NCBI GenBank assembly: GCA_036971475.1
Contig: JBAIZL010000001.1
Coordinates: 110,907,350 to 110,971,349, forward strand
DNA: 64,000 bases
Reading direction: 5' to 3'
Source: Prosapia bicincta
Taxonomy: Eukaryota > Arthropoda > Insecta > Hemiptera > Cercopidae
Shown here: positions 1-11,537 of the stretch, one piece after another
Layout: every line of letters begins with the position of its first letter
How positions within the stretch are numbered: the stretch's first letter is position 1
The notes under the pieces: generated by a model
Told to the model about the DNA's origin: nothing
Databases searched by the model: none
The model's input: only the letters and a program-made list of their open reading frames with translations
Program-made: the position numbers and the translations under genes

Positions 1-1594
1 TTAAAACATATATTTATGCTGTGAGATTTTATAACATATAGTTGAGACATAGGGATGTAAATTTATTTACAGATGGTTATTAGTTACAAAAAAAGGGTGT
101 TAGTGAGTTAAGGTCTGGCAATCACAAGAAACTCGGTGAGGGGGATATATTTTTATAATTATGCGAATTTCGAACGACAAAAACCGTTGAAAGAACGTTA
201 CACTTGATAAAAAATTAAATATTTATTAAATATTTGAACTTTGATTGGCTGAATTACCATAACGGGTTATAGAAATGCAGAGGGAATTATATCGCGGAGA
301 AAGTTACCCGATTAGATAGAGTAGAGAATTGTTTTGGTAGGGCTAATTAAGAAATGTTCAACGTAATAGGGTTGTGTTATGTAAGAGAAGATTTTATTCA
401 GAAATAAGAGACAAATTATTATAAGAGAGAAATTTTTTCATTAAATTAGGTGTTGAGAGATTTTTTTTAAATTAGCGAAGAATGGGAATTATATAAAATA
501 GAATTAGTTAAAGAAAGACTATTGTGGAGTAGGTGTTAAATTTACGTAAGTTAAGTGCGACGAGTTGTAATCCTGAGGTAGTGGCAAGAGCACTTGCAGA
601 ATTACCGACCAAAAAAGGAAAATAAACTTTTGGTACTATATATATTTTGCATGTTAAAAGAGAGTTTAAGATTATTTCGTCAAATTTGTATAAATTAACA
701 TTCAATTCTTCGGTTATTCTTAATCAAGTTTTTATTATAAAGCATTACTATTCACGAAAGTTATTCGAGTAAAGTCAAAGATCCCAGTAAGGTTACTTGT
801 GAGGTAACAAAAATATAATTACTATTGAAATAGCATAACGTTAGTATTAAGAGAACGACATGCCTCAATAGTTTATAAACAGCTCTGTGAATACTGATTA
901 ATAGTCATTAAAAATTAAATTATGTTCTTTATTCATTAGAAATGTATTTGCCAGGAGAACGTGTACATCATTTTATGTTTAATTGGAATTATTGTAATAG
1001 TTAATAGCCATGATATAATTAAATTCATGTATATAAAATATTTATATTCATCTTACAAATTGTGTAATTTTATTAGCCACGTGCATAACTCTTATTTACT
1101 ATCTCATATGACTTTTTTATACAGTTAAATTTAAATTTAAAATAATGGCGCTCAACTAGCAGGCAGTGGTGAATAAATAAAAGACAATAATAAATTACTA
1201 AAATTGACAGACATTTTTGCTTAAGGTAAGTGTGTTAACTACTGTAAATTATCAAAGCACTGTCTAGTAAACACGTATTAAGGACATGATTTTAAAATAG
1301 TTTTCAGGTAAAAACACGTTGTGAATAACATTGTAAAAGGCCGAGATGGTAGCTCAGTTTCAAGACGAAGTAGGAGAAACTTGAGAAATTGAATATAATA
1401 AGTGATGAAAATAACCAGGCTGAAGAATTATGAAAGAAAAAGGACATAAATGATTTAGTATAAGCGATTGATTTAGCGGTAAACTCTGCAGAAAATTATA
1501 AGTGTGGGGACAGACATGTATATCAAAAATATCTACATAAAGGTTATAAAAATAAGAAATATATACAACTCACAATTTTAAAACTTCATGATAT

Positions 1595-1830
1595 TATGTC
1601 ATCATCATCAGTGATTCTATCACAAACATATAACTTTAGTTAAAAAATGGAACATAACCTATAATATTTTATCAAAGGCTAGAACCAAATCTGCGCATTG
1701 GAAAACTCACAATAACGGCTACTAATATATTTACAATGAACAAAATGTGATAACTGCATTTATGTTCCTTTCCTAGAATTAAACTTATATGTTTGAGATA
1801 GAATCACTGATGATGATGAAACAATGTCAT
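1595..1830. repeat. Small foldback element with GATGATGATG-containing stems
   Basis: The sequence around 1599-1633 (ATCATCATCAGTGATTCTAT core) recurs in reverse complement at about 1783-1822, giving stems of about 35 bp around a loop of about 150 bp. The right-arm copy lies near 59270-59510. This looks like a MITE or foldback relic; no transposase ORF is present. Confidence 0.6.
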
Positions 1831-1878
1831 TGAAACGCTTTTGAGATTAGCGTTTTATAATTGTTATATATCTACTTT

Positions 1879-2253
1879 ATATAGGCTAATGACAGATCAC
1901 AGACATTTAATTCATGCTTTATTAACACTCAACGTTTCAAATTTCTTTCCGAAATTCCTATTCAAGAGCTCGTTTTTATTAAAACAATATACAACATAGC
2001 TTACAATTTATAAAATTCTTAACATTACACAAAACATTATAAAAACCAACAATACAAAACTCTTAATAAATATTCTCATTTACAAGTCATATTTTTTATC
2101 ACAATATAACAGACAAATCACAGATACATACACTAACTCATCATACTATTAATTACATAGTTAGTTAATAACTCATAATGAAAATGGATTTCGAAAAGTT
2201 AAGTGTTAAAAAAGCACGAACTAATTGTATTTGATCTGTCATTAGCCTATATA
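1879..2253. mobile_element. MITE-like foldback element, TIR TATATAGGCTAATGACAGAT
   Basis: Both ends carry the same outward sequence (20 bp given in the call). The similarity continues inward for about 65 bp with mismatches (CTTTATTAACACT versus CTTTTTTAACACT). The element is about 375 bp and has no ORF. The right-arm copy is at about 58830-59215. TA at the outer edge would suit a TA-targeting family, but the target duplication is ambiguous in this AT-rich context. Confidence 0.65.
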
Positions 2254-3523
2254 AAAAATAATAGTTATTAACAGACGTTAAATAAAAGTACTATATATAT
2301 TTCTTGTGTTTTGTAACCTGAACTTACAAGCCAGCTCAAATATTGTTTATACATAAAGGTTGTTAAACTGTTTTCATTTTGTAAATAAGGGTTTTAATTT
2401 GTTGAATTAGAATAATTTACGCTAATGAGCCCAATAGTTGAAATGACATTTAATACGGTATTTAATGAAGAGTTTGTACGTAAAATATGTTTATTCAAAG
2501 GGTAAATTATGATGAACCTGTTTCCATAAATGCTTCAGGAATTAATTTACCCAGTCCCAACCATAACGCATGGAAATGAACATGAGAAACCGTTTAATTC
2601 CTCTTTGATAATAACTTGAAAATTGAGTGGAGCTTCAATGTAATGCAATGAATGCATTCTAAATGAAAGTTTAAGCGGGCGAGTATTCCACCTTTATCCC
2701 ATTTAGCTGTCCAGTTAGAATGGTGTTGGACATACGAGACAGAACTGTATAATGGCAGCTGATTCCAAAGTGCAACGAATATAAATTCTGTACAACCAGA
2801 GAGGTTTTTTGTTATTTATTTTTTCTATAGAAATGCTAAACACATTGTTATAGTAATTAATTATGACATTTTTTAACTATACTTTTAAATTCACTTACAA
2901 AACTTTACCATGTAAAGGCAGAGACTTTAACCTTAATAATCTATTACTTGAAAACTTTTGGATTCCATTTTAAAAGTTTTTAATATTTATACATTTTATT
3001 AAATTTTATCGTTTATAATATTCGATCGCAAGTCTTTAGTAAATCATTCTAGTTTCTAAAATCTTTTAAACAATTTTATGTTTACAGTTACATTTTGGTC
3101 TCCTTAAACTTATTGTTATGATTTTTGCCAAATGCTATAGCGTATCTTGTGTTTCGCCCTTTATTCCTGTGTTACTACGATCTCAGTGTTTATATCGCTT
3201 TACATTGCCGGCAGTAATGTATCCAAGATATTAATTCCTTACAAATATTACATTTAGACATTTTCATCTATCACGCTTATTGAAAGATTTCGGCCACTAT
3301 ACTGTGTAATACTGAAACACATTTTTAGCTTTTAGAAATATATCAATAATAAATAATAATGTTTAATACTTTTTATATAATAATAATATTTGTTATTATA
3401 AAATCATTATTTTAATTAGAACAGATATTACTATTATTATTTGTTTATCTTAATCTCTTGTATTCTTAACATACCCCTTCCTATTCGTTCCCAATTATCA
3501 CAGTTATAAATTACGGTTTTTAA

Positions 3524-4445
3524 CCCGGCAGAGGTCGCGTCATGGTTTTTTCCGCTGGGCCTTCACAATATCTCGAACCGCTGTGCCTTTTTTCCTAATA
3601 TCTCGAACTGCCGATTTTTGTAAGCTTTCAACCCCTCACTACCTTCTAATAGACTCGTCCACTGGCCAATGCTGTGTTTGTATTTTCGCTATCACCAATG
3701 AGTGTCTTAGTGTAGCAGCCTAAAGAAAAGCCAGTGTGGAAACCACCGTGCGCTACCCCTCGCATGTGCTAAAGCGTGACGTAATTTTTAATTTCACTTT
3801 TCTGTTATTGATTGTTTAGTGCGTTGTGTTTTATATTTATTGTGTTACTACGCCATATGAATCGAGCAGGGGAAGAACGATTTGCTAGAGTGTTAGAAGA
3901 CAACTTTTTCGTGAAAAGAAACATTGAAGAGATGATGGACCTACAGTCACGGGTATATTGCAGAAAATGCACATGAAGGGCGATGCTGTCTATGCAACTA
4001 GAGACTAAACAGGAAATAAAAAACTCGGTGCAACAGCTGTCGTAGATTCATCTGCAGGGAACACACTGTACTTTCATTGCTATAACCCTCAGGTGCTTAG
4101 ACATATTGTATGTAATTTTTTGTTTAAAGTCATAAATTTTTACGGTTTTATTACATCATTATAATTGTAATATTATAATAAATTAACTTAAACATTCAAC
4201 ACATATTGATTCAAAATTGGTTCTTTTGCCTTACAGCTATTGTAAACAAACAGTATATTTTCTTATCCAAAAATTAGTTTTCTTTCAGAATATATCAATA
4301 AACATAAGTCTTTGTAAAGGAGTCCTTATGTTATGACCAATTATCTAAAGTCTTGTATTTTTTTTCAAAAAATAAATTTGTTAAATTTTAAAATATTATT
4401 TAAAATTATTTAATAGATTAAAGTTACAAATAAAACCAATAGAAC
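3524..4445 (+). mobile_element. piggyBac-like element, truncated at one end (left arm)
   Basis: A TTAA at 3520-3523 is followed by the terminal sequence CCCGGCAGAGGTCGCGTC, matching both ends of the complete right-arm copy at 56488-57545. The far end is missing: homology to the right arm stops near 4445, inside the element, and about 110 bp of unrelated sequence follows. An internal relic on the plus strand (3978-4085) reads as a cysteine-rich C-terminus in one frame, with GRCCLC, then KTRCNSCRRFICREHTV before a stop at 4083-4085 (in-frame stops lie between the pieces). That spacing resembles the Cys-rich tail of piggyBac transposases. The element is non-autonomous and dead. Confidence 0.72.
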
Positions 4446-4559
4446 TTAAGTAAATACTTTGTGTTTTCGTTTCTTGTCGATTTCCATTAACGTTATCCGT
4501 TTGTGAAGGAAGATTCGGGGACGTTAATCCAGTTATGTTTGTTTATTTTATTGTTTTCA
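4446..4559. other. Left-arm filler at a deletion site
   Basis: About 110 bp with no counterpart in the right arm, lying where the right arm has about 2.46 kb (54166-56629). The deletion end falls inside the piggyBac-like element, so the left arm lost sequence and gained this filler. Confidence 0.6.
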
Positions 4560-5069
4560 TTCATTTTTATTCCTAGAGCAATGTTCAAGATATTATGAAG
4601 TACCCCTGACAAATATTAAGGGCCGCACAAAGACGTTTCAACGACAACCATTAAGAAGCGAAAAATTAATATACATCTTTGAGAAGTACATTCTAACTAT
4701 GGAAAACGTGGCGTAGTGCCAAAGTTATGGATGTCAAACATAGAATCCAAAATAGAACTTTTTACTTTTAATTTTTTGAAATTATATTTATAAATAAATA
4801 TTTGAAGAAAAATTAATGTATTATCATCAATTGTCATCCACTATACTTTCTATATCACTATACTTTATAACACTATTTATGAAACCATAGTTTTAAAAAA
4901 TTTATTTGAACTTGAGTGCATGAAATTTATTTTATTAACGATTGAAATATTTTACAAGGTTTGAGAAATGTATGTAATAATAGAAGGAATTGAAAACAAT
5001 GAATCTGACTGAAGAGCATCACACCCATATTTAGATTCTTACGAAAATATTTCAAAAAGATGCTATTTT

Positions 5070-5071
<2 letters not shown>

Positions 5072-5121
<50 letters not shown>
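5072..5121. repeat. (AT)n tract
   Basis: Pure AT dinucleotide run; mirror of the longer 53535-53662. Confidence 0.98.
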
Positions 5122-5123
<2 letters not shown>

Positions 5124-7916
5124 ACAAATAATATTTTGTACATTTAATATATTTTACCAAAACGATTATTCCCTATTTAAAGATGTAACTCTGTGTAATA
5201 AATTTGAAGTACATTTAAAATATCTTTAAAAAAATATTGAATATTTTCTATATAGTTTACAGTATTCATAAAGTTTTTACAATGTAATATAAATTACTTA
5301 GAAAAACGTAAGTCAGAACTCTAAATGTTTTCAAATCATGAAACTGAACTACTATTACTAAACCATTATATCAAATGGAATTGAATAAAATAGTGTTGTT
5401 TTATCGGAATACTATCATGATGTTTATTAAAAATAGCAATATAATCCATATGTTTAATTATTGTTTAAACATTCACCCATAACTCTAATTGAGTCGGAGT
5501 AAACAGGTAAATCCGGCTGTAATATTTAGTAGCGTAATTATTGAACATATCGCAAATACAATCCCTATTTAATTATTATGCAACAATACATTTATAAATT
5601 GAAGAACGCTTCGAAAGGCGTTATTTTTACATTAGTAGTACCACCAATATTATAATCGATACGTTTTGATGTAGGTTTTATTAACTACGAAGAGAGGCCT
5701 TAATATAGATTTTGGTAAATTCGTGAAACACCAAAATATGTATAAACTTTTGGTTAATAGATACCAATGATGTGTAAATTTTCAGCTCGTAAAGTATATA
5801 AAATAAATGAATTGTAACATATGTTGTAGTCACTGCCACTTTTACATATTTAGACACTTTTATAGTGAAACCTTTTAGACACTGGATATGAAACATGTGA
5901 GATTTCGTCAGGTTGAGAGACTCAAACTACATGATTATACCCTACAAACATTTGGGGTTCACAACACAATGGTGTTAAGTAGTTGTTTGTCTTCCAGCGG
6001 CGTGTAAATGCGTTGCTTTGGCAACGTCGGGGAGATGGAACTCATCAAGTGAAGTAGTTGCATCAAACGGAATAGACTTTCCCAGAGTGAGTGTTTAGAT
6101 AATGCATCGCCCAATGTATCTTCAACCTAACCGAGAGGCAAGCAACTGTTTATCGTCAACACCGCCTTCAGTCAAAAGCCAAAAGTCTCATACACACACA
6201 CAATTTCCTCTGTCTTTCTTGATATTATTGTATATCGTGTATACAAAGTTGGAAAAAGTGGCTGTAGAAGCAAAGGTATGACAATAGCTACACTAATGTA
6301 CTCCAATAATTATAAAATAAATTTATATTTTATAATGTTTAAATGTAAATAGATTAAAATATAAATGTAGGAATATTTTCAAATATGTCACCAAATATAG
6401 TATAAAAGAATGTAAATGATAATAAATTTAACCGGGATATTTCTGTAATACGTATAATAAAATGTACGCAATAATGTTTAATAGACATTTTGTATACATT
6501 ATGTCTGTCATCATTTAGATAAACATATGCACAAAATCCTATAGAAATGCAATATTATAATGTATATACAACCCAATTACCTACTTGAAATAACTAATCC
6601 TCGTTTACGATAAAAGTAATCATTCCTTCTTTTAGATAATGTAATCAATAAATTATCTTAACCTATAATAGTATAGCTAATACATAATTACATTTTTTAA
6701 ATATAATAAATGCAAAATTTTTCAAAGAAATTTTTATTTCGTCACTATTAAGAGAGATATAACCTTACAGGATGTCAAACTTATTCCAACTTTGCTATAC
6801 TATTATTGACATGACCTTTTTAAATTAAACTTTTAAAATTGTACTTTTAACAACTCAAGATGTTTCGTTACGTTTCTCATGAAAACAAGGTTTTCTCCCT
6901 TACATTTTGAGTTGTATAGAATTTGTGCACAACACACATTACTTCCTTACATTTATTATTATAAAATAGTTACCAATTCCTATGTTTAGTGAATATAAGA
7001 AGTTGAAGTGAAACAGAGCATATTTAATCAGATTACCATGATTCTGAAACAATTTGTAATACTCGATCGATATTGTACAGTTTGATTACTATTTTGAGGT
7101 TATTATTTTAAAATATATTTACTTATTAACGTATTGCAAGTATTGTGTAAATAAAAAGAATAAAATGTAACACTATAGTTTCTGTCTACAGTTATGCTTT
7201 GGATTAAACTCTATTCTGGCAATCACATTTTTGAATGTTTGTGTGCATGACGTTGTTTGGAAAATATTATTACAGAGAGGAATAATAATAGCAGAGTTAT
7301 CGAGATGTCACTATTTACATCTACAAAATTGAAATGTTTCGAAACATGATGTTCAAGGAACACGAGGTTATGAAAGGAACATATTTTGTAGAGTGTAGAT
7401 CATTGACAGTCACTGATTTTAAAACAATACAATTTCTGCTCTCACGCTTAAACTGTGGACAAGCTTAAACTGGATTTTATATTTTACATCTACCTATATC
7501 ATCTATGAGTAGCATTTACAAACATGTTTTACAATATGTGTCACATGACCCATTAATTTTCGATATGAACCTAAACTTAAGCAATGTAACATACAAAAAC
7601 AACCCGTGTCAAATTCTATTGAAGTTACATTCTATAAGTGTCAACCTCACGTTATTTTAAAACATGCATTTTAAATCCTTATTTCCAGTTTGTTATGAGA
7701 GGATGAGTTAGAGTTGTAGTGCAATGAATGTTTATCAAATTGCAACACTTAGTGTCATGTAAATTTTCAGTGACGTAAGTTCATACCAGTCTCTATATAA
7801 ACTGATAAAATGTATCTGTAGTTAGTTTTAATACAAAAGGTTTTGGGAATTCGTCTATCGATATGACTCTATTGTTATAGAAACTGTTACAGTATGGTTT
7901 TGTTTTAAAAAATGCA

Positions 7917-7965
7917 AACACACACAATCATTCACACATACACACACACACACAAACTATATGTG

Positions 7966-8002
<37 letters not shown>

Positions 8003-8003
8003 A
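7917..8003. repeat. AC-rich tract followed by (AT)n
   Basis: Mirror of 50492-50665, shorter on the AC side; AT runs interrupted by TTT. Confidence 0.93.
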
Positions 8004-9690
8004 TTTAGGGAGGAAGTGAGTGAGGGTGGGTTAAACACAACTATTGTTTTCCTATATTATTTAAATACCTGACAAAACGCAATTATTTATTAATGTTCAT
8101 CCTCAGATGGGTTTCACGCTAGTTTACTGTTTGATTGTTTGAGGTCAGCTATACTGGTTGCTCTCGGTGATAATGTTCACGAAACAAAGATCATTATAGT
8201 TTGGTTACAAACATCATACACATCATACACAACCAAAAATTGGTTATGCTACCTCTCCTGAATTACCCCAAATAAAAATCTAAGTCAAATAGTAATCATA
8301 GTAAACTTTAGCCGATTTATGAGACAAAAATAATCCAAAAAAGAACAAATATGTCTTAAAACAATTTTAAAAAAAATTATAAAAGCTTAAATGGTAATTG
8401 AAAAGCACATTGAATCTCATCTTATTTATTGTTACAAAAATAATAAGAAGAATTACCAGCTACGTTATTTACAAAGTGTAATTGGTTATTAACAATCGAT
8501 GTATAACAATAGTACGGAAAATTGGGAGAATCGGATAATATTGTCGTGTTGAAAGGTTAGTGATATTTTTATTGATTTTATATTAATGTGACTTTAGATT
8601 TAATAATATTTACGTTAAAAAAATCTCATAATAATGTTAAAACCGTTTGTGAGAATGAGGAAAAATATTATAGAAAATAACTTTTAGCAGTATTTTGTTA
8701 TTGGCTTTAATATGTTATAGTTACATTTTCTATAATGGCAGGAAAATATAAGAATCCTTATGACCATAGAGATCAACCATCTTAAATTTGACGAGTAGAA
8801 GTAATATTGCTAATTCAAGTCACTTTTTTATGTTCCTTTCTTAAATTTATGCCATATACTATTAGTAAAAGAAATATCGGTTTTTTATTTTTGTTGATTT
8901 ATAACAACAGGAAAAACTAACAGAATAATATATATGATTTATTATGATAGACAGGTTTTTGAAAAAATCTATTTCCTTGCAATAAGGTGATTTCACTGGC
9001 CCAACCTTTTCACTTGCTTAGTATGCCACTAGACATGTAGAAGAAATTGTTCAACAACTGATATTAGAGCTTAAAACTATTAGCCATAGGTATACATATT
9101 ACAGCATAACGTTGTGGTACGTTGCTGACTGAGATCCTTGACTTAATGGGAGTTTCTTCTCCGTTTCTAAAGGGAAGCTATTTTGAATTATTGTAAATTT
9201 GAACGCTTTTACTGAATTGTGACTTAATTTCCAGACTGTATTTATTAATATCGCTAGTGTAAAATGTTCTTTTTAAGTAAGGCACCATATATTTAAGTTA
9301 AAAACATCGTGCACAACTCCGAAATTATTTACAGATATTTATATTTTAGATTTAAAGATTTGTAGTTGTAACGCGATAACTAGAGTTTATAATTAATTTA
9401 TTGATTTTTATAGTCTCTCAAATACTTAGAATATGGATTGAGCTAAGTTAAATCTAATGAGCCATTTGAAAATGAAAAATAAAATATGTTAAACTGTTTA
9501 TAATAATTATTACCATTTTAATTTGTTACTTTTAAGTTTAAGTAACACAAAGAATTAATATATACAATATTTTATTTTAAAGTCAATTCCTATGTAGATC
9601 AATAAGGAAAATTTGGTTTTAGTTACATTGTAAATCATATTTATAATAAACATTGATCAAGTCACATAAACTATACTAAAATAGTACCAC

Positions 9691-9722
9691 AAAAGCTGAT
9701 TTCTAACATAAAATCAGCTTTT
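9691..9722. repeat. Perfect 12-bp stem-loop, conserved in both arms
   Basis: AAAAGCTGATTT, an 8-nt loop (CTAACATA), then AAATCAGCTTTT. Stem and loop are identical in the right-arm copy at 48784-48815. It may be the core of a tiny MITE; no flanking gene suggests a regulatory role. Confidence 0.75.
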
Positions 9723-10714
9723 TTCTGGAAACATATGTTAATTCTTATTTTAGGTTAAATGGCATGTAGCAAATTTATTGCAGAGCTTTCCCCTTTTGTA
9801 AAGAAATTTTCTGCAATATAAAACTAAAATAATTTTCTTATTAAATTCAATTAATGAATTATATTGGAAAAAACTGTTTTATTAGCATCTACTACAAGTT
9901 TAGAAATTTATTATATTTTAAGTGGATGAATAAAAAGTATTTTTTTACTGATTGAAACTTTTAACAAGATTTATATAAGAGGATTGTGTAATAATATAAG
10001 AAATAAAATAATGCATTTATTTATAATTTACTAATTATTAAACTCAATATTAAGAACACATATGGTGAATGCCAATGTTGCCTTTAATATAAAGTATCAT
10101 TTGATTAGAGACAGCTAGTAGACAGAGTATATATGAGAGTCCATCCTCCACTAAATACGGAGCAGAATATTCCTTTGCTATTGTAATCCTTACGCTGCCT
10201 TTGCATACGATTCTCCACTCTTTAAGCCTTTTTCATTATAAATTCCTTTAAGCCGGTCTTGGTTTTGCATATATTTCTACCTAATCTGAATGCATTTTGT
10301 AAAGGAAGTGAGGAGGAAGAGGGTATTTCAATTTCTTCTCTGCTACTTACACTGTTTAATAACAGTATTTCATTTCCGTTCACAGCCGTTCTTACTTTAA
10401 GTATTGCAAATCGTTTAGTATTCAATATTTGCAATCTTTCTTCTTTATAACATTGAATATATTTCATAAAAATAACTTATGTATTTGATGCTTTACGTAA
10501 TAATTATTCCATCCTTCCCCCTTTAAACATTCACTATATATCCATTTACTTTTCATATTACTGAAATATTTGGTATAGTTTTTTCATACGTAATTTACTT
10601 TTTTTCCCGAGTCACGGGAATATTTGACGATTCCATTTAACTAAATAAACTAACTTAGTATTTAGTGGTAATGCTTTAGCACCGTTTATTTACAATTTAT
10701 ATATTATTTATTAC

Positions 10715-10717
<3 letters not shown>

Positions 10718-10772
<55 letters not shown>
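10718..10772. repeat. (AT)n tract
   Basis: About 54 bp; the right-arm partner (47779-47795) is only about 17 bp. Confidence 0.98.
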
Positions 10773-10779
<7 letters not shown>

Positions 10780-11078
10780 ACTTCTCTTATTACTAAAAAA
10801 ATTTGTGTAATTTATTTGGACGTAATTTACTTTTTCTATAAATCACACGATCATTTGATGAATTTATTTCATTAAATAAAATATTATTGTAGTAATACGT
10901 TACTTTCATGCATTGACATTTTGTTCGTCTACAGTAATGTTATTCGACTAGTTCGTCTACATACAAAAAGAATAATCTTTGATTATAATACAACGGGATA
11001 TTAAGTAGGATAGACGGAATTGATTTTCAGGTTACTGGTGATAATTCAATAAAGAACTATGTTCACAAAGCAATAGCG

Positions 11079-11328
<250 letters not shown>

Positions 11329-11520
11329 GGCGTGCGTCTGCGCTCGCTCGTGTTGATACCAATAGTAAGGGGAAACGTTCGTCCTCTCCTCTGTTTATTT
11401 TTGTTCCTATTTCTAAATTTATTTTAAGATCAATGAATTATAGTTAAAATAGTGTGTAGTTTGTGGTACTGAAAAATATAACTATTATATGAAATTTATG
11501 CTGTCGTACCCTTGTATTTC

Positions 11521-11537
11521 GTGATATGTCATTAGCC
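11521..11537 (-). repeat. Solitary copy of foldback-element end
   Basis: The minus strand reads GGCTAATGACATATCAC, one mismatch from the inner end of the 1879-2253 element. Its right-arm partner is 45054-45070. It may be a deletion relic of the same family. Confidence 0.4.

Larger units (their letters stand above)
1..4445. repeat. Arm block A, left copy
   Basis: Pairs with 56630-61069. The first 470 bp differ from the partner by only a handful of substitutions and a roughly 12-bp indel near 225. The block holds two small inverted-repeat elements (1595-1830, 1879-2253) and a truncated piggyBac-like element (3524-4445). The rest (1-1590, 2260-3515) is AT-rich with no gene I can support; the ORF of about 65 codons at 508-705 is not credible as coding. 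Confidence 0.93.
4560..10958. repeat. Arm block B, left copy
   Basis: Pairs with 47593-54165. Contents: (AT)n at 5072-5121, a perfect 12-bp hairpin at 9691-9722, an AC/AT tract at 7917-8003, (AT)n at 10718-10772, and the empty insertion site for the right-arm LTR at 10955-10958. Short ORFs at 5681-5896 (-) and 10222-10467 (-) have right-arm counterparts. The first stays open but is not recognisable; the second carries stops in the right arm. I see no gene in the remainder. Confidence 0.92.

Noticed and set aside
508..705. 65-codon ORF (-)
   Set aside because: Short, no splice or start context, no recognisable motif; expected by chance at this composition.
5681..5896. 71-codon ORF open in both arms (52756-52971)
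   Set aside because: Several residue changes, hydrophobic AT-driven composition, no domain or splice context.
9691..9722. Hairpin followed by T bases as a bacterial-type terminator
   Set aside because: The window is eukaryotic, no gene ends here, and the T run is part of the stem.
10222..10467. 81-codon ORF (-) with GNEILLLNSVSSREEIEIP
   Set aside because: The right-arm copy has stop codons and altered ends, no splice sites frame it, and the opposite strand is also open. Coding status unsupported.
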